Positions 44,469 through 56,550 of a stretch of DNA of 64,000 bases are shown here, in pieces; the first letter of the stretch is position 1, and every line of letters starts with the position of its first letter. A program made the translations under genes and the position numbers. Origin of the DNA: Aplidium turbinatum (Eukaryota; Chordata; Ascidiacea; Aplousobranchia; Polyclinidae). Below the pieces are notes generated by a model that made no database searches, was not told the origin of the DNA, and worked only from the letters and a program-made list of their open reading frames with translations. The stretch covers positions 18,645,695 to 18,709,694 of the forward strand of contig OU964924.1 of the NCBI GenBank assembly GCA_918807975.1, given 5' to 3'.

Positions 44469-46177
44469 ATCTTCAATTTTGACGTTTTTTGCACTTTTGC
44501 ATGCGTAGTTTCTTGTGCCCAGTTCAAGACTACTATCAGCTACTATAATCACTTTAACAAACAATTAATTAATTATTAGTTTTTTTTACTTCCTGTGCAC
44601 AATTAAACATTGCTATTTGTGAGGTATACGAAGTTATTAAAAATTGAAAAAAGGTGTACCACGGACAAAAAGGTTGAAGAGTCTACTCTACAAGTATGAA
44701 AACCATAGATACAGGGCCGGATTAACCATTAGGCTAATAAGGCTATAGCCTTAGGCCCTGGAAAAATTCGGCCCTCATTTTTGTAAGGCTGGTAGTGATA
44801 CAGATCCAGTACAGTAGGCCTACAGTTTTGCTTAAAAACGAATGACTGAGTTGAGTCAATGCATATAAAGAGCTCATTTCCAACACCACGTAGACGCCAC
44901 TTTTACCGAAATTGAGTTTAGAACAGGGCTTTTCAACCTGGGGGTCGCGAGCCGCTTGAAATTCCAGTGTATTGTTTTCAATTCTTTTTTGCCAGATAAG
45001 ATTAAAAACTGTGTTTTTTTCGCTATCGCCCATTCCTCTACTTGAGGTTATTATATCTTTCAAGCTTTCAGACGTTGCAAAGGCTTCAACAATTCAATTT
45101 ATTTTTCTTTGTCAGAATGCTAAAGAAATGATTTTGTGAAAAAGAAATACAGTAACAAAACCAACAAAAGGAAAAGGTGGCAAAACTTATTAATGGTTTA
45201 AGACAGTGGTTCTCAACCTTTTAACAGTGGGGGACCGGCAACATTTTTAAAAATTTTCCCGGACCGGCAACCAAAGATCGTACCGTAGTGAATAGAATGA
45301 ATATTTGTAACGTTGTGTTAACCAAAGTTGTCGTTGCGCACCATAATGCAAGGTTTTAGCATATGATTTGTATTCAGGACAAAAATTGGAATAAAACGGC
45401 AATCAAATCAACTCAAACAGAAAAATGTCCATTTGCATACAATATCAATGTCAGTGGGAAATTTGCTTTGTTATTAAAGCTAGAGATGAAAAAGAATTGT
45501 CGTTTCTAAAGAGCTAGTTGAAACAGTTACCATCAAATCGATTGTTTTGAAAGTTAGGCACGAATTCGTTTGCATGAGATAACCAGAAGTGTGACAATCA
45601 TGTTTTTCGAATCTGGACTGCAAAGTGGAAGCACAACATACTGTAATTCGATCAGACTTTTTCATGAAGATTGAAGTCGCATGTGTTGACATCATCGATG
45701 CATGGATTGTTTATCCAAAAGTTTTCATGTCGAGGATCTTCATGTTACGCAAAATGATCGTCAAAATTGTTAGCCAACTCTTTGAAGTGTTGACTCACAA
45801 TGCTTAGCACCTCTTTTTACTTTTTTTAGCACTCCATTTCACCAGCATTTTTCGCAGCAAATTGTCTTGTTTTCATTCTATTCCGAAGCGCTATTTTCCG
45901 CATAGTCTTTGAAAAACAAGATCTTTGCTTTCTCAAACTCCGGTTCTGGCAAATTTAAATTGCAGGACTGACTTTATCCCGGAACTTCAAATTTATCTAA
46001 TTTCAAATTTTCGTCTCCAACGACTTTGAATTTTTTCAAAATCAAGGACAAAATTCCCCATTTGGTTATGTATCTCTGTGTTTCAAAACTTTTTGAAAAC
46101 TACACGCAATTGTAACAAAAACATTATCAACGGCACAGAGTTAGGTCATCAAAAAGTTCACCTTTATTTACGTAGAG
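44469..46177. other. hAT-type termini and unresolved sequence
   Basis: hAT-like ends are visible at 44715 (CAGGGCCGGATTAACC), 44935 (CAGGGCTTTTCAACCTGGGG) and 45205 (CAGTGGTTCTCAACC). No opposite ends or 8-bp duplications could be paired. No coding block is recognised. Confidence 0.4.
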
Positions 46178-47858
46178 CAGTGGTCGGCAACCAGCGGCTC
46201 CGGAGCCGCATGCGGCTCTTTAGCTCCTCTGAAGCGGCTCCCTCCAGATTTGACATGATTTGATATAGCCTATGCGTTCGACGGTGATTAAAAAAAAAAA
46301 AAACGGCATCAAAACGTTGTTTACTAGTTGTGCAAGATGATGCAGCAATGAGCCAACTCTGATCGAGTGACACTCTATCAGAACATAATAGACTTTTTTT
46401 TACAATTTTTGTTATTTAAGTTTTGACTTCATCAGGTCAGTTTACAGCTTTTGGCGCGAACACTGAACAGCATACCCGTTTTTATCAGTAGCCATGCACA
46501 AAATTACATTTTAAAAAGAGAAAAGTTTTAGGCGAAAACAGAGATGTTATTCAGCATAGACAAGTGAACATAAACATGAACTTTGCATTCAATGCAAATG
46601 ATGTTGGCATATCTGCATGCTTAATAGCCTATGTGGGAAAAACTCCCAAAATGAATGACTTCAAAAGGCACTGTCAGAACAGCCATAGAGCATTAATTTT
46701 GCTGCACATTATCCCATTTTGGAGATTAGTTAAAGTAGGCAGTATTCGAACTTATGCAAAAATCGGAGCAGAGAAGGCTAAGGAAGCTTTCAATAAATGG
46801 ATAACAGCCCCATGCCAAAGATACTGACACTTTGCGTATAGCAGCTTTAGCCCTTGTCTACTCTTCAGCAGAGTACTGTGCACCTGTTTGGTGCCGCAGT
46901 GCTCACTGTCACAACATCGACACTGTCATAAATAGCGCCCTGCGCACAGTGACCGGATGCCTGCGTCTCACATCATTGGACAATCTCCCCATTCTCGCTG
47001 GCATCCAACCTGCTGAGCTTCGTCGCGAAGAAGCCACTCTGTCCCTCTGTCGACGGGCACTGGAGCCTAACCACCTTCTCCACCACAAGATCTCTGCTCT
47101 CCCAAACGAGCACCCCCGTCGACTGAAATGAAGACACTCATTCGTGCCAGCCGCTCAACTTCTTGTGATCAACGTGCTGATGTACAAGACATCTCTGCGG
47201 CTGCTTGGGCGCACCATATATGGAGTTCTGAATGGAAGTCAACCGCCACCAGACTCTATTCGTTCATCCCCGACGCCGACACACGCCCCATCGGTCTAAC
47301 ACTACCAAGACAGGCATGGGTGCGCCTCAACCGTCTCCGTACGGGCGTCGGGCTTTTCCGCTCAACCATGCACCAATGGGGAATGGCCTCTTCCTCCTCC
47401 TGCGAATGTGGTGCCGAGGAACAGACCGCAGACCACATCATCAATGACAGCTCCATCTTCAAGCCACCTAACGGAGTGGAAGGTCTGCGTGTCATAGATG
47501 ATGAAACCAAAGACTAGCTGCTCTCTAGTAGCCTTCCAGTGTAGTCCGGGAACATAGTGAATCTGGGGTGGTAAAAGGATAGACTCTCGGCCCCAGAGGC
47601 TCACACGACGACGACGATCGAGCCCCATGCCACACCAATGCTGCTAGTTTTGTGGCAGCTCAATAGATTGTTAAGCGAGGAAAGCCGTACACAGATAGAG
47701 ATGACGGCATAAAAAAGAATTGTTCGGTTGCAAAGAAACTGTAGTCTGATCTACTTGAAACACATAATATGTATTGCGTTTTGTGGCTCTCAGCTGGTCA
47801 TACCTGCCAAAATATGTAACAGAATCGCTCTTTTGTTAAAAAAGGTTGCCGACCACTG
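46178..47858. mobile_element. hAT-type element containing a LINE fragment
   Basis: ACGTAGAG at 46170-46177 and 47859-47866 is a perfect 8-bp duplication, and the ends CAGTGGTCGGCAACC / GGTTGCCGACCACTG are perfect inverted repeats. The 1,681-bp body has no transposase; about half of it is a LINE 3' fragment (46830-47600). Confidence 0.88.
46830..47600 (+). pseudogene. CR1/Jockey-like LINE 3' fragment
   Basis: The plus strand reads LRIAALALVYSSAEYCAPVW, RTVTGCLRLTSLDNLPILAG and LRREEATLSLCRR, then in another frame RLNRLRTGVGLFR and GMASSSSCECGAEEQTADH, ending near SSLPV. This is the region from the end of the reverse transcriptase to the terminal zinc-knuckle-like motif. One frame change separates the blocks. 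Its 3' UTR ends with an ACGACGACGACGA tail at 47610. It is enclosed in the 46178-47858 hAT-type element. Confidence 0.8.
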
Positions 47859-47866
47859 ACGTAGAG

Positions 47867-49066
47867 GTATATCTTCAATTTTACGTGGAGATATGTCAGT
47901 ATTACAGCTGTGCATGTTTCACAGTGCGATCACAATTTTACAATATGCTAATGACTCCACATAGGCGAGTAAGAAGTGACATTGGACCCGGACATTTTTG
48001 ATAACAACCGTTTTTTGGTTGCAGGAGACTTGTCTGGTAGTCAGACCAACGATTCCAAAATTCGGCAAAAATCGGACCTAAGGAACTGCCCAAAACTGCA
48101 TTTTAAATTTGCATTGCGCGCCATCTAGCGATTGTAAATATTTGCTCTAAATAAAATGCAACTTATGACACATATATACACGTAATTAACAGTCACAAGA
48201 AGATAAGTGTATTAAAACTATTTAAAAAGGTTGTGGTCATAGGTGTCGGCAGGGAAGGGGCACTTAACCCTCCCCGGATTATGATTTTACATGTAATTTG
48301 CTCGCAAGAGTGCAATTTTCCAAAATCGGATTCGCCTTCCAGGCAAACACTTTTCCATCAGGTTTTCAACCAACTCTATTTTATTTTTTTGATTTTTCTA
48401 AATATTTTTTCGCCGTAGGCGCAACAATCACTTACATCAGACGTTAACAGTAGTTTTTTTCACAATTCTCGCACATCACCACTCAAATGTTACTTTAAAT
48501 TTAAAACTTTTTTTAACTATGTTGCAGCTTACAAGATGAATTTGGCTTCAAAAATTGTGTCTTTGCAACCCCTGCCTCTCCCCACCCCTGCATATTTTCT
48601 TCCGACACCCATGTTTGTAATGCATTTGCTCATTTATTACAGTTTAAAATGATTTTCACGCAATTATAATCGCCTACGTTAAATTGTAATTCAATGTAGG
48701 TTATATGACAATTCAAGAACATTAGCAACTGAAACAAATGATGATACAACGTTGGCAGATGAATCAACGTATGGTAAAAAGATGGACATCAGCGATTTGA
48801 GCGATTAATGTTTATCTGAAGACAATTTAATGTCGTTTATTCAGTACTATTTCTTTGCTTCAACAGAAAAGGCAGCGTATATTTAATACATGCGTTCACT
48901 TTCATTTACAAATCATTCATTGCAAAAAAATACTTTACTTGCAAAAACTACCACAGTGACAATTTGAGGTCCCGTTTTAGAGCTACAACTATTTTTATTA
49001 AAGTAAATATACTTCTACACTTACAGCTCTTGGGTATCTAACACTCTAAAAGTGATGAATTTTCAC
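47867..49066. other. No gene seen
   Basis: A weak pair of inverted GGTGTCGG / CCGACACC at 48241 and 48601 might mark a ~370-bp MITE, but no duplication supports it. The rest is A/T-rich without a convincing open frame. Confidence 0.35.
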
Positions 49067-49069
49067 ACT

Positions 49070-50555
49070 GAGCTTCACAAGCACAGTGAATACTGCATTT
49101 AAAGCCTTTCTCGGAGCAACCACAAGATGTGCATAAACGCTTAGCGCTCCTGCAATTGTACCTAATTTCTTTCAGAAAGGTTTGGGTGCACATCCATTAT
49201 TATCTGTCATTATTGGGACCAAACCAGAAGCTGTTTCCTTGTATCCATAGAAAGTAGGATTCAGCACAGTTTTTAAATGGCGCCATGTTGACACTTGAAG
49301 ATGCACACGAAGGCTGTGAAAGTAGCATGCTCTCTACTTGTTGGAGGCATTCTTTCAACTGTTATATATTTTGGGGATACAGCGTAATTGTAGCGCAATA
49401 AATTCAAAGTATTCATGGAAAACTCTTGCTTGTACAGAAAATTTGGGCAAATTCTGCTCCAATTCTGGAAATGTCTTCTTTTAACTCTTTCGCAACCACC
49501 GAGGTCAAGACGTTTAATCTAAATAACCAGACATTTTTCACAAAAGTCTTTTGTATTTACGCCGTAATAACATCTGATATGAATGACGTAGGCGCACAAT
49601 CTTGACATGAAATGAAAGCATACATCTTCAGCTACCCAAAGATGCAAAGCTTTGCCATAAAATTTAAAACATTCAATGTACAACTAGCAACTTCCCAAAA
49701 GTTTTTTTTCTAATTTCTAAAAAAATTAAAAATTGTCAGAAAAGTATACTTCATTATAATCTTTACTACCCAAGCATGATACAATAATGTGAAAATATAT
49801 GTAGGTTAATATAATGCAAAAACTAATCTGCACATGAGAAAATTTTTACTTCGTTTCTGCGCGCAATCCTTTAGGAGATACAGCAGAATGAATATGGACA
49901 AATTGGGAAAATTTTAGGCAAAAAATGTACGTAATTTACAGTCTTTTTGATCGAAACATTTTACATTTTTTTGCTTGAAACGCCTTTTTACCTTGGACGT
50001 ATGGATACGTCCTTGGTCATCATGGCAAAATCCCAAGACGTGTGTATACGTCCGTGGTCGCGAAAGAGTTAAAGCTTCCTTGTTTCCGAAGGCGGCACAT
50101 TTACGTTGCACTTTGTCCAGCCTTTTTAAGATTTTAAAAACTTTTACTTTTCCCGTTTCGTAAAAGAAGGATGTTGTATCGCATCCAGAGAACGCGTGGC
50201 AAAATAGCAACGATGATCACATATTTTGTCCGAGAGCAAACTGAGCTCGACTAATGGAAATTTCCGCTTTAGACGTTTTCATATAAATGCTGTTTCCGCA
50301 TGGTGCGTGATAAAGCAAAAGGGTGAGTGTATCAGTATCGTCAGCCATCACAGTTATTTGACCATAGGTTTCATGTTCTTCCAGCACCTTACGGACGATA
50401 ACAACATCAGCGTCTCCATATCCTTCGGCCTTGTCTACAGTGATGTCACTACTAAGATTACCGGTATCCGAAAATAAGTTTATAAAATTTTGCTTGTTAC
50501 GTTTACTTGATAAAAACGCGGATTTATCAGTAGTATAGAAAGTATGATCCAACAA
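49070..50555 (-). pseudogene. Multicopy-type protein with DDTD and HAFxGCDTTS motifs and Cys-rich tail
   Basis: From 50555 down the frame reads KQNFINLFSDT, EGYGDADVVIVRKVL and DDTDTLTLLLYHA, meets a TGA at the end of the first open part (50217-50219), and continues in the same frame with LLFCHAFSGCDTTSFFYETG. Further down, at ~49190-49070, another block reads RYNCRSAKRLCTSCGCSEKG then FKCSIHCACEAQCEN, a cysteine-rich tail. From memory this order (acidic PIN-like part, GCDTTS, cysteine tail) is that of a multicopy uncharacterised protein family in invertebrate genomes, probably carried by transposons. The catalytic role is not established. Confidence 0.5.
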
Positions 50556-50556
50556 G

Positions 50557-50790
50557 TAAATGTAGTGACGCTAAGTAGTGACGCACATTTGATTTTGTAC
50601 CACAAGCACATTTGATTTTATATATTTATGAATATGAATGGACTTGTAAATGTAATAACCCTAAGTAGGCCTACTGTAGTGACGCACATTTGATTTTATG
50701 TAGTTATGAATATGAATGACAAGGATGAACGGACTTGTAAATGTATTAACCCTAAGTAGTGACGCACATTTGATTTCATACCACATTTGA
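50557..50790. repeat. Tandem repeat, three ~90-bp units
   Basis: Each unit has GTAAATGTA, CTAAGTAG and TAGTGACGCACATTTGATTT; units start about 50559, 50647 and 50735. Confidence 0.75.
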
Positions 50791-51770
50791 TTTTATGTGA
50801 GAAAGGTAAATCGCAAAGTACAAAGTCCGAATTATGTGCAACAAGGATACTGATAAAAAGGCACTTTATTATGAAATAAGCGGGAAATTGAAAAATGAAT
50901 CTTCCCTAGCAAAAACATATGATGCAAGTCATCCAAGCATCAAAGCATCAAAAAGTGGTGACGCAAAGTACTAACGGTAAGTGTAGTGACGATAACCAGA
51001 GCCAAAATGATGTGAGCATATTTTTCTGAGACAATGTTGTGAGCATATTTTTTTTTTTTGGACAATACTGTGAGCGTATTTTTCAAGTACTCACACATTG
51101 GACATTTCAACTTCCTGCACATTGTGAGCGGGACATAGTTCGTAGTGACTTCAAAGATTTGACTTCATTTATAATACAAACAAACAAGCAATTTATGGAC
51201 GCAACAACAAAAGATGACGTCGAAGTTGTGGTTTATGCAATCTAAATGCATCATGATTTTTGTTAGAGATAAGGTGGATGCAATAACTTTAAGATATGAC
51301 ACTAAAAATACTTTAAAACTTAACCAACATATTTTTAGTTATTCACAAAGCAACTTTTTAACCTGAAGTTAAAGTTAACAAAGTCATGCTTGATTTATCA
51401 TCATAATGCTGTTTAAATTTTATAACTGTAAACACACAGCTGGGGACCACTGCCGTAAAGTTTATAGATCGGTTAATATGCAGGGTTTAATTAAGTTAAT
51501 TTTATAAAAGCTTAGTTCATTTTTTTTTGTCGGTTTGGGTGTAGCCATATTTTTTCGCAAAGGTGTTTTGTTTGTTAAGAATAGAGTTTTCAGTATTGAT
51601 TCTGGTAAGTAGGTCTATCGGCTCGATTCCAGATCTTTCCAGAAATTTTTAGAAACTGAGCGAGTAAGCGAGTGCCCGAGAAAAAATACGCTCCAGAGCG
51701 AAAAACTGAGCGCTTAAGTGAGTTCTCTTGCTTAGAAATCTTTTCGCGGCAAAACCTCAGGTCTACACTC

Positions 51771-51835
51771 AGTCATGGACTTCTAAATAGTAGCAGGACT
51801 TCACAAATAGTGCTACTATTTAGAAGTCCATGACT
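51771..51835. repeat. Perfect hairpin, 25-bp stem and 15-base loop
   Basis: 51771-51795 (starting AGTCATGGACTTC) is the exact inverse of 51811-51835. It lies between the inverted arms of the 50826-52474 structure. Confidence 0.92.
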
Positions 51836-52024
51836 CAGTAGTCTGGCTTCTAGTCAAGTAAGTGGGAAGTTTGTAGTTGTTGTATTGTATTTAATGCACC
51901 CAGTGTTCTCTGGCCACGCCTGTTTCTAACTTTTTAACTTCACTAAGGTGTCGGAACACTTCTTTCTGAAGTACATTGCGCGTTTGCAACCTTATCTTTT
52001 TGCAGCATTTTTTACACAAGTTGA

Positions 52025-52110
52025 GCTCAGTTGCTTTTATTTCTGACCATGACCATCACAACAAAAATAACACACGTTAACATTTGAAAGCCATTATTAA
52101 ATCATTGAAT
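52025..52110 (-). repeat. Retroposon 3' end copy
   Basis: Matches part of 58581-58640 (TTTTATTTCTGACCAT, then AACACACGTTAACAT against AATACACGTCAACAT). Confidence 0.5.
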
Positions 52111-52782
52111 CATTTGAATGACTGCAACAACTCAAAGTGCCAGCTCACTGCGACTGCCGACTAGTTGTTAAAAAACAGCTGGTTTGCTTCTTGCCTTGGC
52201 GCGAACTTTTTGAAACGTGACGTCATTGCGGTTGAAATACTCACGTGACCGCGTTCAAGCAAGCAAAATTCTTTTTTGAGATTGTGAGTATAGACGAAAC
52301 AAGCTTAAAAACTAGCTTAAGCAAGAATTTCTAAGCAAGAGCACTTTCTCGTGTAGACGCACCTTCATATGTTTTTGCTAGGGAAGATTCATTTTTCAAT
52401 TCCCCGCTTATTTCATAATAAGGTGCTTTTTTATCAGTATCCTTGTTGCACATAATTCGGACTTTGTGTAGCGGCCAGTTTCCTTTGCTCCTTTTTTTGT
52501 TTTGTTGGTGCTCTCTACCGCCTTCCGCAAGGCACGCCTAGTACATTTCGATAAATTTAGTTGTTTGGTTTTTGTCCGCCATGGAAAGAGCACTGTAAGT
52601 AAATGTGGGTTTTAATCTCCTATTAATATTGTTTTTATGTTTCAGCACTGGAACATTGTTAAATTTAAATCAGTTTTTGATCACCTGCTGAAAGACACAA
52701 TTAATTTGTCATAAACGCCATTGTTGGCTATTGTTCTCTGATTCCTGTTTGGTGTTACCTGGTGATTTGGTATTTGCTTAGG

Positions 52783-53220
52783 TTTGAACCATGGCTTACT
52801 TAATACAGGCCTTGCCATCGTGCAAGCTGGAGGCGAACAAAAACTCAAGTCTATAACTTGCTAAACACACTTTTCAAGGCTTGTTTGCCCATTTTGTTAA
52901 ATCGTGCTCGATTGATACCATATCAGTAAATAATAATCACTTTTTTTTTAAATTTAGTTGATAAGTTATATGCATTCTATGTTCGATTTACAATGAATGA
53001 CACATTTAAATAAAGCACATAGTGAAAGAAAAGGTGTTAAATTAAACAGTACAGCATAATCTGCTATTATTAACATTGATTTAACGTCAGTAACGCAAAT
53101 ACAAAAAGAGCAAACAAGCCTGGAAAAGTGTGTTTAGCAAGTTATAGACATGAGTTTTTGTTCGCCTCCAGCTCGCACGATGGCAAGGCCTGTATTAAGT
53201 AAGCCATGGTTTGAACCTTT
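52783..53220. repeat. Fold-back element with ~108-bp arms
   Basis: 52783-52892 and 53111-53220 are inverted copies with about five differences (GAACCATGGCTTACTTAATA and its inverse at the outer ends). The ~218-bp centre is A/T-rich. No clear duplication is visible at the ends. Confidence 0.85.
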
Positions 53221-56200
53221 TGTTTTTCATCTTTGTTTGTGTACTTTCTTTCTTTATGCCTCTCGGCCATGTACGACCTGGGTGACCAAGTTTTTGCCTT
53301 TGTTGCACATATTTGCTAGCTTCCATTCATAAACTGCATTTTTATACAAGTTTGCTAGTGCTCATTTCAAATAGTCTCTGTAGACAGGGTTTCTACATCA
53401 TTTAAGTTTAACAGTAGGACATATCCTTTGTTGGTTTAAACTACTTCTTTAGGTCTTAATTCTTTTAAACATGTATCAGACAATTCCTAATTGCCCCTTT
53501 GGTAGTAGACTTTCCAAGTTAGAAGCAATATACAATACTAAAATGAGGGGATTGCTCGAATCTGAAAGAAATGTTTTAGCTGCCATAGCTGATGGTTTTA
53601 GCGCTCCTAAGGTCAGAGAACTAGAAAAAGATTTTTTCGGTAGTCATAGTGACACAATGTGTGCTTGCTTGGATCTTATGAGTGCCATGCCTTCGGACAA
53701 TGTGCACATGGAAAGGAAATCCATTGTCAGAGCTCAGTGTGAGAGGTTGAATTCACTGAAACTGACAATGGATAACCGGTGTGCGACATATACAAAACAA
53801 CAACAGGGAAAGAATGCGTAGATTGGCTCGTGAAGCCATACTAGAGTATGAGCTGAGTGCCCCTAACCAAAACCAATCTACCTCTCCATTAGTATCTGCG
53901 AGTCAAACAGATCCAAAGCAAGTCTTTAAAAAATCCCCCAAAGCGACCGATATAAGTGACTTTATTACTCTCGACCAAACAGGGGGGAGGTCTGGAAGTT
54001 GGACTTCTTGCCGCGACGACCCAAAGTCTCATCATACCGACAAGCAGTTGCCAGTACCTGCAACTGGTGAACAGTCGTCAGGTGTTTACCAGTCATGGAC
54101 ACCAGAATCTGTCAATTCTGCTACATGCGGTAGCCTACGCCTTGTGGGTCAAGCTTACAAGCACCCAGTCTTGGTGAGTTGCATTCCTTAACCAACGCTA
54201 TTTACAGCATGGCTAGTTCCATGCAATATCAAAGCCAATCCTTGCGTGAGGAAGAATTGTTTGATGGTACGCCTACTAAGTACCATCAATTTATTTTTCA
54301 TTTTGATTCCTTTGTCATACGAGGTGTGTTGGATCCAGCTATTAAACTGGATCGACTTATATCTTCCTGTACAGGTGATGCAAGAGATTGCATTGCGAGC
54401 TGTGTACTGTGTTTCTCTTCTGAGCATGGCTACCAAGAAGCAAGGAAGTTACTGGAGTCCCACTATGGCCAACGGCATACCATTGTTGGTGCTTATGTAA
54501 GCAAGTTAACTGAAGGTCCACCAATCAGGGCCAATGATCCTGCTGGTATAAACAGATTGGCCAGGGAGATGAGAAATTGTGAAATGGCTTGCAAGGGTTA
54601 TGAGATGTCTGATCTGGATACACAACAGACTATTGGAAAGATCTTCAGCAGGCTTCCAGTCCATTTGCAGCAGGCTTTTGCTAGCAAAGCAAGTTTGCTG
54701 TTAGGAGCTGGTCACCGGGTTAAATTCTGCGACCTCATGGAGTTTCTTCAAGCTCGCGCCGAAGTTGACCGAAGCTTTCTTGGTCAATTAATTGGCCAAA
54801 GGAAAGATAAAATGAAGCCGGATGCATCTAACTGGCGGAGTACAGGGGCATCCTCATACTTCACCCATGGCTCACCGATAGAGAGATCTAAATGTGTAAT
54901 TTGCAGCGAAAATCACATGTTAGCTGACTGCAAAAAATTCCATCATATGCCCCAAAGATCAAAATGGAAGTTGGTGTTGGTCCATCGGTTGTGCTTCAAC
55001 TGCCTAGGAGACAACTTCGTTCGCCATTGCCAAAGCAATAGCAAGTGTGGCATTTGTCCAGAGAAACATCACTCCCTGCTTCATAACGGAAGATCTCATG
55101 GGAAAGAAGGAGAGCAAGGCCCCTTGCATGGTGGGAATGAAGGGCATCCAAGGGTGTCCACGAACATGATTATTGAAGGTGATACTGAAGACGTAGCGGT
55201 CACTTGTGCAAGTAGCATTGTGTGCTCCCGAGGGGATGGTATGGTGAAGTTAAAGGTTGTTCCTGTCACAGTGTATGGAAGTGATAGTCAGCATTGTATT
55301 AACACATATGCGTTTTTGGATGAAGGGTCTAATACCACATTGTGCTCCACTAGTTTAATGGATCGGCTGCAAATGAAAGGACAAAGTGTGAAGTACTCTC
55401 TTTCTACTGTAAGTGGCACTTGTGTAGAGCAAGGATACAGGCTTTCCTTTTTGGTTAAAGGCATCAATGAGAGCACTGTGGTGCCCTTGAAAAATGTACT
55501 TGTTGTTGCAAACCTACCAGAGTTACGTGACAGCATCCCTACAATGAGGGACACGGAAGGACGCGCATACTTGAGTGATGTTAGATTCCCAGAGCTTGTG
55601 GGTGAGAAGGTGGAAATCTTGATTGGTGCAGATGTGCAAGTTGCCCACCGTTCACTGCAGCGCAGAGAAAGTCCGCTTGGAGGTCCTGTAGCATTGAAGA
55701 CTGAACTTGGATGGACTCTGGTAGGTCCGATTAATGACCAAGTTCCTAACAGTAGCTTGACACATGCTAACTTCATTCATAAAGATAGTTCTCTTCTCCA
55801 TACTCAGATGGAACGTATGTATAACCACGACTCCAATGATGGCCCTGACGTTGGTGATTCTTCTCTCTCCGTCAATAACAAAAGGACTGTTTTGCTAATG
55901 GAGACGTCAGTGAAAATTAGTGAAAACGACCGGCCTTCTTTTCCCAATCAGGTGTCTTCTGTGGCAAGCAAATATCCTGAGTTGAAAAAACAGTATCGCA
56001 TAAATGCATTAACCCAACAGTCTGATAGTCCGAGTTCTAAACTTGCTCAGCTATTGCACCACTTTTCATCATACCTTCGCCTTAAAAGGGCTGTGGCTTG
56101 GATGCGGCGCTTCAAGCAATTCTTGAAATTTAAGGTCAAGGAAAGTGCGGTTGATGAACCCAGTAAAGCAAGCTTGACCGCACAGGAGCTAAACGAGGCA

Positions 56201-56550
56201 GCAGACGATATAGTGAGGCTTGTGCAAAAGCAGACCTTTGCAAGGGAGATAGCGCAATTGCCTGATCATGAGACCCTTAATGCTTCCTCAAGTCATACAT
56301 ATACGGTGAACTTTAAGTTCTCCCCACTACGAAAGCTTTGTCCCATCCTTTTCGGCGGTATTTTACGGGGTGGGGGTCGTCCGCAGAGATCACCTTTTTG
56401 CTTTGAGATGAGACACCCCGTTATCTTGCCTAGTGATCATCATGTCACAGGCCCCATTGTAGATTTCTTCCATCGCAAGGAAGGACACTGTAGCACATTA
56501 CACACACTCTGCACCACTCACGAAAAATTTTGGATTGTAAAAGGCCACTC

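Larger units (their letters stand above)
50826..52474. repeat. Inverted repeat pair (~103-bp arms) enclosing 1.45 kb
   Basis: 50822-50924 and 52371-52474 are inverted copies with only a few differences (shared ACAAAGTCCGAATTATGTGC and CTTCCCTAGCAAAAACATATG). Both arms read in one frame as VRIMCNKDTDKKA then SSLAKTYDA, so the arms may be duplicated coding sequence rather than transposon ends. Confidence 0.75.

Noticed and set aside
48241-48608. Possible 370-bp MITE with GGTGTCGG ends
   Set aside because: Only 8 bases of inverted match and no flanking duplication.
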